Assembly: GCF_010994035.1 (NCBI RefSeq)
Contig: NZ_WIXN01000007.1
Span: 130,408-191,347, forward strand
Source: Virgibacillus aidingensis
GTDB lineage: Bacteria; Bacillota; Bacilli; Bacillales; Amphibacillaceae
Direction: 5' to 3'
Length of the DNA: 60,940 bases
Of this stretch, positions 26,320 to 35,090 are shown one piece after another. How positions within the stretch are numbered: position 1 is the first letter of the stretch; the number at the start of each line of letters is the position of its first letter. Below the pieces are notes generated by a model. It was not told the origin of the DNA. It searched no databases and worked only from the letters and a program-made list of their open reading frames with translations. A program made the translations under genes and the position numbers.

Positions 26320-26802
26320 CTAAAAGAAAATACCATTTGGAAATCTGACGTATAAAACATTTTCAAAAAAGAAATACACCCCAACTGTCATGACAAAAGA
26401 GACAATACTGATGGTGATGACATTCTTTTTCTTTATAGGGCCAATCAGCAAACCAGCTGCTATGATGAAAATTATAGTGGAAACGATAAACCCAAGTATG
26501 TTTAATAAGAAAATATATAATCCAAGCACGACGAGCATGTAGATAACCAATTTGTATTCATGCCATTGTTTTAGCATAAAATTCTTAAAACCATCTTTAA
26601 ATCCGAATTCTTTTGCTTTCACTAATGTCACTGTCTGTTTAATAATCAAGATCAGCGATAGTGAAAATAATAATGCAGCAATCAGTTTCGGATATGATCC
26701 CGGATCCAAATGGGTCTCGTTCAGTTGTGGAAAATCTCCCGAATTAAAATATATGAGTACACTCAGCAGGATTAAAAAAATCCCGATTACTATTTCACCC
26801 AT
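26320..26802 (-). CDS. tctB: Tripartite tricarboxylate transporter small permease TctB
   Basis: A 160-residue membrane protein with four predicted transmembrane helices (VIGIFLILLSVLIYF, LIAALLFSLSLILII, LVIYMLVVLGLYIFL and the C-terminal pair), the normal size and layout of TctB. It starts with ATG 26802 after GGGGAGGTCATC and ends 24 bases before tctA. TctB pairs with TctA in the membrane and is poorly conserved in sequence, so the call rests on topology, length and position between tctC and tctA. Confidence 0.9.
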   Translation of the reverse strand: MGEIVIGIFLILLSVLIYFNSGDFPQLNETHLDPGSYPKLIAALLFSLSLILIIKQTVTLVKAKEFGFKDGFKNFMLKQWHEYKLVIYMLVVLGLYIFLLNILGFIVSTIIFIIAAGLLIGPIKKKNVITISIVSFVMTVGVYFFFENVLYVRFPNGIFF

Positions 26803-26874
26803 GATGACCTCCCCAATTCACGCAATAATAAAGGACAGGGGCGATAATTTTAGCCGCCCCTTCACCTGTAACAC

Positions 26875-27846
26875 CTATTCTTCTATATCAAGTTCGTTTA
26901 TCGTTTGTTCTATGACTTTGTTTTGTTCATCCAGATATTGAGCGTATTCTTCAGCGTTCATAAAGTTTACCCCAACGCCCAGGGAATTCACTTCTTCAAT
27001 AAATTCCTCATTCTGTGCTGCTTCCTCAAATTTTTCACTTAACACCTGAATGATTTCAGGGTCGGTTCCTGCAGGTGCCACATAGCCGCGATTCAGTCCA
27101 AATGTAATGTCATAGCCGGCTTCCAAAAACGTCGGCACATCAGGCAAAAAGTCCAAGCGCTCTTCTGTCCCCACGGCAATGTAATTCATATGTCCGGCTT
27201 CCACAAATTCAATGGATGAAGGGTAATCGACAATGACGGCTTCCACGTGTCCGCCGGCTAAAGCTTGAATCGCTTCTCCTAGTCCTTCATAGCCGACCAG
27301 ATTGTACTGAATATCCAGCTCCTGACCGACTTGTTCCAGCCAAACTCTTGGTATACCACTAACCGTTCCGCCAAAATTAATTTCATTTTCCTGACCATAT
27401 TCCACAAACTCTTCTAAAGAGGTTATCCCTGTATCAGATGAAACAGCGATGATCTGATAAGAAGTTGTCATGGAGCCAATCGGTTCGAAATCATCATAAT
27501 TAATATCTGTAATACCGGAATGATAAGCTACAAGGTGTCCATCATGTATTTGGCCAATATGGTATCCATTCGCATCTTTTTGCGATAATTCCTCCGCACC
27601 AATCGTACCACCAACACCAGGCACATTCACCACAACCATATCTTCCCCTATAACTTCTGAAACATAATCGGTAACAACCCGGCCTTCCAGGTCACTGCCG
27701 CCGCCCGGATCCCACGGAATTGTCATTTCTATCTCACGGTTCGGAAAATTTTCAGCAGAATCATCATCTCCGCATGCTGCAAGGAACAGCAATAAAGAAG
27801 TAAAAATAAATAATCCGATAACTGCCTGTCTCGTCTTATTTCTCAT
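26875..27846 (-). CDS. tctC: Tripartite tricarboxylate transporter substrate-binding lipoprotein TctC
   Basis: A 323-residue binding protein. Lipobox LFLAACGDD is at about residues 17-24, followed by the TctC core TIPWDPGGGSDLEGR, NVPGVGGTIGAEELS and AGGHVEAVIVDYPSS. ATG 27846 is preceded by AGGAGGAG. It is the first gene of the complete tctCBA operon, with a cre-like site about 190 bases upstream (28040-28053), suggesting catabolite control. It is nearly the same length and very similar to the orphan TctC at 11677-12648; the ligand, probably a tri- or dicarboxylate, is not proven. Confidence 0.95.
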   Translation of the reverse strand: MRNKTRQAVIGLFIFTSLLLFLAACGDDDSAENFPNREIEMTIPWDPGGGSDLEGRVVTDYVSEVIGEDMVVVNVPGVGGTIGAEELSQKDANGYHIGQIHDGHLVAYHSGITDINYDDFEPIGSMTTSYQIIAVSSDTGITSLEEFVEYGQENEINFGGTVSGIPRVWLEQVGQELDIQYNLVGYEGLGEAIQALAGGHVEAVIVDYPSSIEFVEAGHMNYIAVGTEERLDFLPDVPTFLEAGYDITFGLNRGYVAPAGTDPEIIQVLSEKFEEAAQNEEFIEEVNSLGVGVNFMNAEEYAQYLDEQNKVIEQTINELDIEE

Positions 27847-28039
27847 AAGCTCCTCCTTCAATAGGGCTTGGCCCTCTAATCTAGCCATTTTCTCGGCTTT
27901 CTTATTTAATACTTTATCGCACAAAAGTAAATTAATAATTTATGATATTATAACTCACCTTTCACTTTCGGTCAATCAGTATTTTTAAATAATTATTTCA
28001 TTTTGTCTAGTATTAATAAAAAATTGCATTCTTTATGTT

Positions 28040-28053
28040 TGAAAACGCATTCA
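28040..28053. promoter_or_regulatory. cre-like CcpA site upstream of tctCBA
   Basis: TGAAAACGCATTCA matches the TGNAARCGNWWWCA catabolite-responsive element pattern at every fixed position and has A/T flanks. Distance to the tctC start is about 190 bases. It could act in carbon catabolite repression of tricarboxylate uptake. Confidence 0.5.
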
Positions 28054-28597
28054 CATATTTATGTGGGGGCTGACTCGGTAATTCCTAAAGATATTTTCGT
28101 AAATCTAAGAATAGTAGTTAATGCTTAGTATTTCCGGTTGATTATGCCAGCATTCAAAAACTGTATAAAAATTAAAAAACAGTGTACAAAAGTGGCATTT
28201 TCTCTCATTAAAAACCTCTACTTTATTTTGATTGTCTCTTTCTCTTAATCTTATCCTTCTTCCAGTTTCGCCTGCTGGACAGCATTATTCTTATCGATTC
28301 ACCATCTTCAGATCTTTACTGCCAGAAGTTTTTTTATTTGAGAAATTCCAGGTGCTTCCGTGTATTCTGCTCCTCCACCTTTACTTTAAACTGATGGCTG
28401 GAATAAGAGTTGTAGACTAACGTTTGCCGGATCTGCAGAATCTTTATATTCATACTTTTATTCCCAGCACTGTTTACAAAAGAAATCATCTTTTCAATTA
28501 ATAGTTTACAGAATAATGGATATAGATTGACAATTAGGTTGAAAGTACTATACAATTTAACACAATATAGTTTCTAATTTTAAAGAAAGGAGGTAAT

Positions 28598-28611
28598 TGT
28601 AAGCGCTTTCT
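28598..28611. promoter_or_regulatory. cre-like site upstream of the acyl-CoA synthetase gene
   Basis: TGTAAGCGCTTTCT differs from the cre pattern only at the last base and has the central GTAAGCGCTT palindrome. It lies about 245 bases ahead of the start codon. Confidence 0.45.
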
Positions 28612-28855
28612 AAAAATATAAAGTAAACTTCTTTTACTGGATCCATGTAATCCAGTAATCAGGAATTTTAAAACTAACTTGGACTCCAATCTAAAACCAT
28701 GAGACAGGTAATATGTAATTCTGTTTATTCTTATATTTTGAGGAAGCCAACCTTTATTTCAATATAGTATAAAATTCCGGTTAATTAAGTATTACTTTCC
28801 CAGCATTGCATGCATACAAAAGATTTACCTGAAAATTTAGAAGGAGATGATGACC

Positions 28856-30460
28856 ATGATGAACACTCCATTAACCATTACATCGATGATTGAAAGGGCT
28901 GAAAAATATTTTTCCAAAAAGAAGGTGATTTCCAGAACACAGGGAGGCATTCATGAACTAACCTATAAAGATATTGGGAAGAGAGTGCGGGCTTTATCCA
29001 GTGCATTGGAAGAACTGGGAGTTGAGCAAGGGGATCGGGTCGGGACACTTGCCTGGAACCACCACCGCCATTTGGAAGCATATTTTGCCATACCATCCAT
29101 GGGAGCAGTACTGCACACGATAAATATCCGGCTTCCTGCAGAGCACCTCATCCATATTATTAATCATGCCGAAGATAAAGTGCTGCTTGTGGATCCGGAT
29201 CTTTTGCCGTTGATTGAGAAAATAGCCGATCAGATTCCTGCCGTAAAAGCATTTATTGTAATGGGGGAAGACTTTTACGTTCCTGAATCATCACTTGATC
29301 CGCTCTATGCTTACGAACATCTGGTTGCAGAAGGGGATAAAACTTATGAATATACCGCCCAAATTGATGAAAATGATCCAGCAGGCATGTGCTACACTTC
29401 TGCAACCACCGGAAAACCTAAAGGGGTGGTCTACTCTCACAGGGGAATCGCACTCCATAGCATGAGCCTCGGGCTTGCTGATACAGCAGCATTATCAGAG
29501 TCTGATGTATCTATGCCTGTCGTTCCAATGTTTCATGCAAATGCATGGGGTGTTCCGTTTAGTGCAACATGGTTCGGAGCAACACAGGTTCTGCCGGGTC
29601 CATATGCTGCTCCAAAAATACTGGCCGAACTGATAGAAACATATAAAGTGACTACATCAGCAGGAGTCCCGACGATTTGGCTCGGATTACTCAAAGAGAT
29701 TGAAACAAATAATTACGACCTGTCGAGCATAAGAGCTATCCTTTGTGGAGGTTCTGCCGCACCGGAAGGACTGATCCGTGCCTTTGAATTAAAACATGGC
29801 ATTCCATTTATTCATGCATACGGCATGACAGAAACAACGCCTCTTGTCACTTTGGCCCGGCTAAAAAGCTATCAGAGTGACTTGCCGGAAGATGACAGGC
29901 TTTCTATCCGGAAAAAACAGGGACTGGTTGTTCCCGGGCTGGATATCAAAGCGATTAATGACAGCGGAGAAATTAAACATGACGGGGAAGATATGGGTGA
30001 ACTGCTCATCCGCGGGCCATGGATCGCAGACGAATATTACCGCGATCCGGATAAAAGCGTAGAAACCTTCCGTGATGGATGGCTCCATACCGGGGATGTG
30101 GTCACCATTGATGAGGAAGGAAATGTGGAAATTGTCGACCGTACCAAAGATCTGATCAAAAGCGGCGGAGAATGGATTTCTTCTGTAGAACTGGAAAATG
30201 CCCTCATGGGCCATGAAGGCATTTTCGAAGCAGCGGTTGTTTCCATGCCCGATCCGAAATGGCAGGAGCGGCCTGTCGCCTGTGTCGTATTGCATGAGGG
30301 TGTTGAACTTTCCAAAGAGGAGATCCTGGCGTACTTGGAAGCAAAATTTGTAAAATGGTGGGTGCCGGATGATGTGATTTTCATGGAGGAAATCCCCAAA
30401 ACCAGTGTTGGTAAATTCTTAAAGCGGACGTTGCGGGACCAGGTCCGGGAGATGGTTTAA
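28856..30460 (+). CDS. Medium/long-chain fatty acyl-CoA synthetase (AMP-forming)
   Basis: A 534-residue ANL-superfamily adenylating enzyme. The P-loop is CYTSATTGKPKGVVYSHRG (about residue 180), followed by the adenine-binding HAYGMTETTPL, the GWLHTGDVVTIDEEGNVEIV hinge, and the catalytic Lys in KTSVGKFLKRTLRDQ near the C-terminus. It activates free fatty acids to acyl-CoA in two steps through an acyl-AMP. ATG 28856 is 9 bases after AAGGAG; neighbouring in-frame ATGs at 28847, 28850 and 28859 are alternatives. It can feed the beta-oxidation operon at 2.6-8.2 kb. A possible cre site upstream fits catabolite control. Confidence 0.95.
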   Translation: MMNTPLTITSMIERAEKYFSKKKVISRTQGGIHELTYKDIGKRVRALSSALEELGVEQGDRVGTLAWNHHRHLEAYFAIPSMGAVLHTINIRLPAEHLIHIINHAEDKVLLVDPDLLPLIEKIADQIPAVKAFIVMGEDFYVPESSLDPLYAYEHLVAEGDKTYEYTAQIDENDPAGMCYTSATTGKPKGVVYSHRGIALHSMSLGLADTAALSESDVSMPVVPMFHANAWGVPFSATWFGATQVLPGPYAAPKILAELIETYKVTTSAGVPTIWLGLLKEIETNNYDLSSIRAILCGGSAAPEGLIRAFELKHGIPFIHAYGMTETTPLVTLARLKSYQSDLPEDDRLSIRKKQGLVVPGLDIKAINDSGEIKHDGEDMGELLIRGPWIADEYYRDPDKSVETFRDGWLHTGDVVTIDEEGNVEIVDRTKDLIKSGGEWISSVELENALMGHEGIFEAAVVSMPDPKWQERPVACVVLHEGVELSKEEILAYLEAKFVKWWVPDDVIFMEEIPKTSVGKFLKRTLRDQVREMV

Positions 30461-30467
30461 AAGGTGC

Positions 30468-30536
30468 CTGGGACTGCGCTGAATGCTCGTCCCACCGTAA
30501 AGATCTGGGACTGCGCTGAATGCTCGTCCCATCGTA
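30468..30536. repeat. Two tandem copies of the GGGACTGCGCTGAATGCTC repeat
   Basis: Two near-identical units (about 30470-30503 and 30505-30536) follow the synthetase stop by 7 bases. Reverse complement of the unit matches 3870-3907 and, more weakly, 51538-51580. The outer GGGAC / GTCCC pairs can form a short stem. Confidence 0.75.
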
Positions 30537-30937
30537 AGGGCTTGTCACTCCCCGAAAAAGAGCGGACTCTATCGAATAATTTGGATGTGCGGCTGTTAGT
30601 AGCAAGGGCACAGTTACAGCAATAAAGGGTACAACTCATCATAATATGAGCGTACCCTTTCTTCCATATATTGGACATCAAATCATTTTCTGATCAAACC
30701 AGCCGGTGATCATACTGGCATATTTCTGGCATAAAAGCCGATTGGAGCCATTAGACCCGCCAATCTCTCCAGGACTCTCAAAACCGGACCGATAAAACCA
30801 GCTGCCCGCATATTTTACGGTGGGCATCCGGCAATCATACAATTTCCAACAAGGGGAGTTATTTATAAAGGGGTTGTACTCCTCTGTCCCTTTCAACCAC
30901 TTTCCCAACTTAATTAAGTATACCAATTTTTTACTAA

Positions 30938-30980
30938 AAGGGACAGGAAACCTGTCCCCTTGTCCCTATGTCCCCTTGTC
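30938..30980. repeat. GGGACAGG palindrome after the sulfurylase-like gene
   Basis: A perfect 8-bp hairpin (GGGACAGG, AAA, CCTGTCCC) followed by two more TGTCCCC/TGTCCCT repeats, ending where the minus-strand gene stops. Same family as the repeats at 3968-4010 and 43172-43190. The rest of 30537-30937 holds no gene I can support. Confidence 0.7.
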
Positions 30981-30981
30981 C

Positions 30982-32703
30982 CTATTCATCTCCGCTGCGA
31001 TATCGTTTATATGGCAGCGGGTTCCAGGTTCTGTAGGCCATTTCTTCTTTGCGCATGGCGGTTGGGATATCGGCGGCTATTTTTTGGGCTACTTTCAGTT
31101 CACGTTCCGCTTCTTCCCTGTCCTGGTACATGAATTCATCTGATGCCTGTTCCGGTGCCTGCTCCACCTTTGCCTCCAAATACTCCACAACCATTTCCTG
31201 CTGTTTCCGGATAGATTCACGGGTATCTGCCACCCAATCCGGCTGGACAGAGCGAAGCATGTCGGTCAGATAGCTGAACTCTCCAAAAATATCACCATAG
31301 ACCTTATCGGCATTGGCACGTACATCCATGATCACTGTTTCTAAATCTTCTATTGTTAAATCTTCCGGTTTGAGCGGTTCTTTCCGTTCCGGACCGCCCA
31401 GCCGCTTATAATGCAAATAATACGGGAAAATGCTTTTGATCGTTTTTCCTACCGGATTGATTGCCTGCGCATTCTCATCCATACCCTTTGGCTGTATGCC
31501 CTGCATGGCAATCCGTGCTGACTCCGGACGGACAATTTCCTTTGGCGGCAACACGCCATATCGGAGCAATTCCCTTATCCCCGTACCGGAAATATTAATC
31601 CGATACTGTTTCCCGTGAGGACAGGTTTGCTCTGTTGCCGGGTGGTCACAGCGCGTGCAATAAAACACTTCATGGAACAGCCGGATATCAATTTGCAGTT
31701 CCTCCGGCGTATACTCATCAAACACCGTGTGGCTTGCGTATTTATCATAATAATCGCCAATCCCCGCATGGTCTCTGCCGATCAACGCATGGGTACATCC
31801 GTAATTTTTCATGATAAGTGCGTGGAGTACAGCTTCCCGGGGTCCGGCAAAAATATATGTTACACGCAGCGGTGCAAGCACGGCCCTTTCTTTTGGATAA
31901 TACGTATCCATCACACTCCGGTAGGAAAGCACACGGAACTCATGGCGCGTATATTCGCGCTTTGCCATTTCTACCAGCGGCTGCACGAATAATGCATCCA
32001 TTTCCTCCAATGCGTTCCGGTGTATATACTCATGCCCGCGGTGCAATGGGTTTGCGCCTGTAATAAAACCGCCGACAGATTTAAATTTCTTTTTCTCATA
32101 AAATAAATCCCATGTATCCTTAGGTTCCATCCGAATGCTCTCAAACGGCCCCCAATTCGCTCTGTTCAGCAGTTGAATCGGACCGCCCAAAGCTGTATCG
32201 CCCATTCTCCGGTATATGGAGTCCACACCCGGGTGATTGCGGTCCGTCGTGCCGAATAAATGTTTTGCACGAAACTCCCGGTCATAATGAAAAATATCAT
32301 TCAGTTTCAAAATGGCATATGGCTCTTTCTCTCCATCGGTAAGCACGACTTCATCCCCGACAGATAAGGTGTCAATGATTTGTTTGTTGCGCTCGCCAAT
32401 TGGTGCAAAACTGAGCGGCACCGGCCATACGACACCATTTTTCAACCGCCCCTCGGTCAGTACGGATTTATAATTTTCCTCATCCATAAACCCTTCATTT
32501 GGGGACAGCACACCGGTTCCAATCATCTCCAGTGTAATGATTGCTTCCATATCCACCATAATCATCGGCAGCTGCTTCGCACGGGCAAGCGCATCCTCCC
32601 GTTCCTGCCCTGTCAGCACCCGATTGACTAATTTCCCGCCATGCGGCTGCTGCGGGTAAGTTGCAAATTTTTTCTCATCCGGCATCAATATTTCTTGACT
32701 CAC
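30982..32703 (-). CDS. ATP-sulfurylase-like adenylyltransferase with altered sulfate motif and C-terminal extension
   Basis: 573 residues. Residues about 15-400 align with sulfate adenylyltransferase (Sat): GGKLVNRVL, GTTDRNHPGVDSIYRR, GRDHAGIGDYY at 309-319 and a zinc-type Cys/His cluster (CTRC at 349-352, Cys361, His363). The sulfate-contacting motif, normally QTRNPxHRxHE, reads ITGANPLHRGHE here, losing the Gln and Arg and gaining one residue; HPLVG/NPLVG reads QPLVE. Residues about 403-573 are an added helical, charged domain without a P-loop, so it is not an APS kinase. GTG 32703 follows GGAGGAGATTTCT. No cysteine or sulfate reduction genes adjoin it. Sat family is certain; sulfate activation is not. 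Confidence 0.8.
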   Translation of the reverse strand: MSQEILMPDEKKFATYPQQPHGGKLVNRVLTGQEREDALARAKQLPMIMVDMEAIITLEMIGTGVLSPNEGFMDEENYKSVLTEGRLKNGVVWPVPLSFAPIGERNKQIIDTLSVGDEVVLTDGEKEPYAILKLNDIFHYDREFRAKHLFGTTDRNHPGVDSIYRRMGDTALGGPIQLLNRANWGPFESIRMEPKDTWDLFYEKKKFKSVGGFITGANPLHRGHEYIHRNALEEMDALFVQPLVEMAKREYTRHEFRVLSYRSVMDTYYPKERAVLAPLRVTYIFAGPREAVLHALIMKNYGCTHALIGRDHAGIGDYYDKYASHTVFDEYTPEELQIDIRLFHEVFYCTRCDHPATEQTCPHGKQYRINISGTGIRELLRYGVLPPKEIVRPESARIAMQGIQPKGMDENAQAINPVGKTIKSIFPYYLHYKRLGGPERKEPLKPEDLTIEDLETVIMDVRANADKVYGDIFGEFSYLTDMLRSVQPDWVADTRESIRKQQEMVVEYLEAKVEQAPEQASDEFMYQDREEAERELKVAQKIAADIPTAMRKEEMAYRTWNPLPYKRYRSGDE

Positions 32704-33032
32704 AGAAATCTCCTCCCCATTCCCCAAAAATTTAATTTAACCTTGTCAAACATCTGCAGCAACATAAAATGCAAAGCATCATATAAAAAACCGTTAGAAT
32801 GCTGAATGTTTAACTGTTCATTCAAAACTGCCGATCACCTATAAAACCGGCGGCCCTCACAACCTTTAAAATCTAAACAATAGTTCATTGATTACAAATT
32901 TTATAATATTTTTAGAAAGTATGCAACTCTTTGAGCAATATGCCAATAAATAGATAACAGGCTTCTCCTGTCGGATTAAATGTAAAATAATGCTGGAATT
33001 GCAGTTTTTACCGACAATGAGCCTGCAAACTT
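32704..33032. other. Spacer between the symporter gene and the sulfurylase-like gene
   Basis: About 330 AT-rich bases. An imperfect inverted repeat, CAGGCTTCTCCTGTCGG against CCGACAATGAGCCTG (32960-33027), lies just beyond the symporter stop and could terminate its transcript on the minus strand. The remainder should hold the promoter of the sulfurylase-like gene; I see no clear consensus match. Confidence 0.4.
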
Positions 33033-34568
33033 TTAACTCGTCTCCCTATAGCCAGTATGTGCTTTCACCTTTACTTCCGCGTATCGTTTTAAATCCTGCT
33101 CTTTGGAGAATATGGTTCCCAGGTAACCTCCAAGGAATCCTAGCGGCACACTGACAATGGCCGGATTTTCAATCGGGAAAATTGGATTGCCCACAAATAA
33201 GGCCGCTCCTTCCACTGGTGAAAATACACTTGGACTCATGGAGACGAGCACCAAAGCCGAGATCAATCCGAACAATATGGCCGTCACTGCCCCAGTGGTA
33301 TTAAACCGCTTCCAGTAAACGGTATACAAAATAACCGGTAAGTTGGCGCTGGCTGCAATACAGAATGCCAGGGATACGAGAAATGCCACGTTTAAAGTTT
33401 GTGCACCCAATGCGAGCACGATGGAAAGTACCGACACCCCAAGTGCTGCATAACGTGCTGCCAGCATGGCTTCTCGGTCCGTTGTTTTTCCTTTTTTAAT
33501 AATTTGACCATAAATATCATGGGCAAAGGCAGAAGCACCCGATAAAACAAGCCCTGCCACTACTGCCAGAATCGTAGCAAACGCAACAGCAGAAATGAAA
33601 GCAAATAAAATGTTTCCTCCTATGGCTTGTGCAAGCAATGGTGCTGCCATATTCCCGCCGGGATTCGCTGCCAAAATGCCGCTTTCTCCGACAAATACTG
33701 CTGCACCGAAGCCAAGGAACAATGTTAGCACATAAAAAATACCAATTGTCCATGTTGCCACTACAACTGAGCTTCTGGCTGTTTTTGCATCCTTTACCGT
33801 GAAAAAACGCATCAGGATATGCGGCAGGCCGGAAGTACCAAGCACGAGGGCAAGCATCAGCGAAATCGTACCTATTCCGTTGTCATATTGTATGCCCGGT
33901 TTTAAATAATCAGCACCATGACTTGTCGCTGTCTTGACCTCGGTAAACATCGCCGAAACATTGAAATTAAAATGCCACAGGACCAAAAAGGAAATAACGA
34001 TCATACCAGCCATAAGCAGCACTGCTTTTGTGATTTGTACCCAGCTGGTTGCAATCATTCCGCCAAACAGCACGTAAATTGTCATCATCACTCCGACAAT
34101 TAATACAGCAATCCAATAATCGATGCCGAATAACAGCTGAATAAGCGCCCCCGCACCAACAAGCTGTGCAATCATATAAAACAAGACAATCGTAATCGTG
34201 CTGAGCGCCGCTGCCCCTCTCACCTTTTTTGCATCAAAGCGGGAATTGATCATATCAGCAAGCGTATATTTACCAAGATTCCTTAATGGTTCAGCAACTA
34301 AAAACAACACAACTAAATAGGCAATTAGAAAACCTATACTGTAGAAAAAACCGTCAAATCCATTTAAGGCGATAGCACCGGCAATCCCAAGAAATGATGC
34401 TGCCGATAAGTAATCCCCAGCAATGGCCAGGCCGTTCTGCCAGCCGGTCAGGCCGCCACCCGCGGTGTAAAAATCTCCCGTTGATTTTGTGTTCTTGGCT
34501 GCATAATACGTAATGGCAAGGGTTAATAGAACGATAGCAAGGAATAGTACAATAACAGTCGCATCCAT
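33033..34568 (-). CDS. Sodium:solute symporter, acetate/pyruvate permease ActP type (copy 1)
   Basis: A 511-residue SSS-family symporter with about 13 transmembrane helices. It starts with an N-out helix and the AAKNTKSTGDFYTAGGGLTG loop, and contains GLAIAGDYLSAASFLGIAGA, the sodium-site region FISAVAFATILAVVAGLVLS and ASAFAHDIY. Family members (ActP, MctC) take up acetate, propionate or pyruvate with sodium or protons. The start ATG overlaps the stop of the DUF485 gene by one base (TAATG). It forms a two-gene unit with DUF485, preceded by a cre-like site, and lies next to the LytS/LytTR operon that contains a second such pair. Confidence 0.93.
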   Translation of the reverse strand: MDATVIVLFLAIVLLTLAITYYAAKNTKSTGDFYTAGGGLTGWQNGLAIAGDYLSAASFLGIAGAIALNGFDGFFYSIGFLIAYLVVLFLVAEPLRNLGKYTLADMINSRFDAKKVRGAAALSTITIVLFYMIAQLVGAGALIQLLFGIDYWIAVLIVGVMMTIYVLFGGMIATSWVQITKAVLLMAGMIVISFLVLWHFNFNVSAMFTEVKTATSHGADYLKPGIQYDNGIGTISLMLALVLGTSGLPHILMRFFTVKDAKTARSSVVVATWTIGIFYVLTLFLGFGAAVFVGESGILAANPGGNMAAPLLAQAIGGNILFAFISAVAFATILAVVAGLVLSGASAFAHDIYGQIIKKGKTTDREAMLAARYAALGVSVLSIVLALGAQTLNVAFLVSLAFCIAASANLPVILYTVYWKRFNTTGAVTAILFGLISALVLVSMSPSVFSPVEGAALFVGNPIFPIENPAIVSVPLGFLGGYLGTIFSKEQDLKRYAEVKVKAHTGYRETS

Positions 34569-34918
34569 TACGTTCGGCCCCCTTTATTTATCTGCTCATT
34601 AATGATTTTCTGTGCTTTCTTATCAAAGGAAGCCGCTTTCCTTACATAGATGGTACATAACACCCAAACCATCACAAATTGGGCAAAGGCAAAGATCCAT
34701 ACCCATGATATATCACCAAATACCGGAGTGTTTAAAAACGTGGTGTACGATGTTAATACAGGAAGCGTGAAATAAAAAATAAGGAAAAAAACCGTAAAAG
34801 GCACAATGAACTTTTTCTTATTGTCCAAAAAACGCTTAAACTGGCTGCTTTGTTCGACCGCTTCGTAATCGACCTTTTTATCCCGTAAATCTTCAGCATA
34901 GTCGTGTTGAGCACTCAT
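34568..34918 (-). CDS. DUF485 membrane protein, symporter partner (copy 1)
   Basis: A 116-residue protein with two transmembrane segments (FIVPFTVFFLIFYFTLPVL and WIFAFAQFVMVWVLCTIYV) and charged ends, the layout of DUF485 proteins that accompany ActP-type symporters. The exact role is unknown; an accessory function for the symporter is presumed from strict co-occurrence. The start is ATG 34918, 9 bases after GGAGG. A cre-like palindrome lies about 70 bases upstream. Confidence 0.88.
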   Translation of the reverse strand: MSAQHDYAEDLRDKKVDYEAVEQSSQFKRFLDNKKKFIVPFTVFFLIFYFTLPVLTSYTTFLNTPVFGDISWVWIFAFAQFVMVWVLCTIYVRKAASFDKKAQKIINEQINKGGRT

Positions 34919-34984
34919 AAAAACCATCCTCCTCGTTTATCCTTTTCATAGAATGCACTTACAAAAGGGACAAGTGACCTTGTC

Positions 34985-34998
34985 TGTAAGCGCTTACT
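34985..34998. promoter_or_regulatory. cre-like CcpA site ahead of the DUF485/symporter pair
   Basis: TGTAAGCGCTTACT contains the perfect 12-base palindrome GTAAGCGCTTAC and fits the cre pattern except for the last base. It is about 70 bases upstream of the DUF485 start, a position consistent with catabolite repression of acid uptake. Confidence 0.55.
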
Positions 34999-35090
34999 GC
35001 GTATTATAAAGTTTTTAGCGATTTGCAGGACAAAGTCAGGATAAACGGTTGATTTTTATACCTGAATGGTATTTATATCATGGCGAATGG

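Larger units (their letters stand above)
27847..28855. other. 1-kb spacer between divergent tctC and acyl-CoA synthetase genes
   Basis: AT-rich DNA with two cre-like sites (28040-28053 and 28598-28611) and no convincing gene. The short open frames present have no ribosome binding sites or recognisable protein features. Its length is unusual for this compact genome and may include remnants of lost DNA that I cannot identify. Confidence 0.5.

Noticed and set aside
30678-30926. 82-residue minus-strand open frame after the acyl-CoA synthetase
   Set aside because: No ribosome binding site and no recognisable family. I could not show that it is a gene or a relic.
30982-32703. Bifunctional sulfate adenylyltransferase/APS kinase
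   Set aside because: The C-terminal extension lacks the GxxGxGK[ST] P-loop and other APS kinase motifs.
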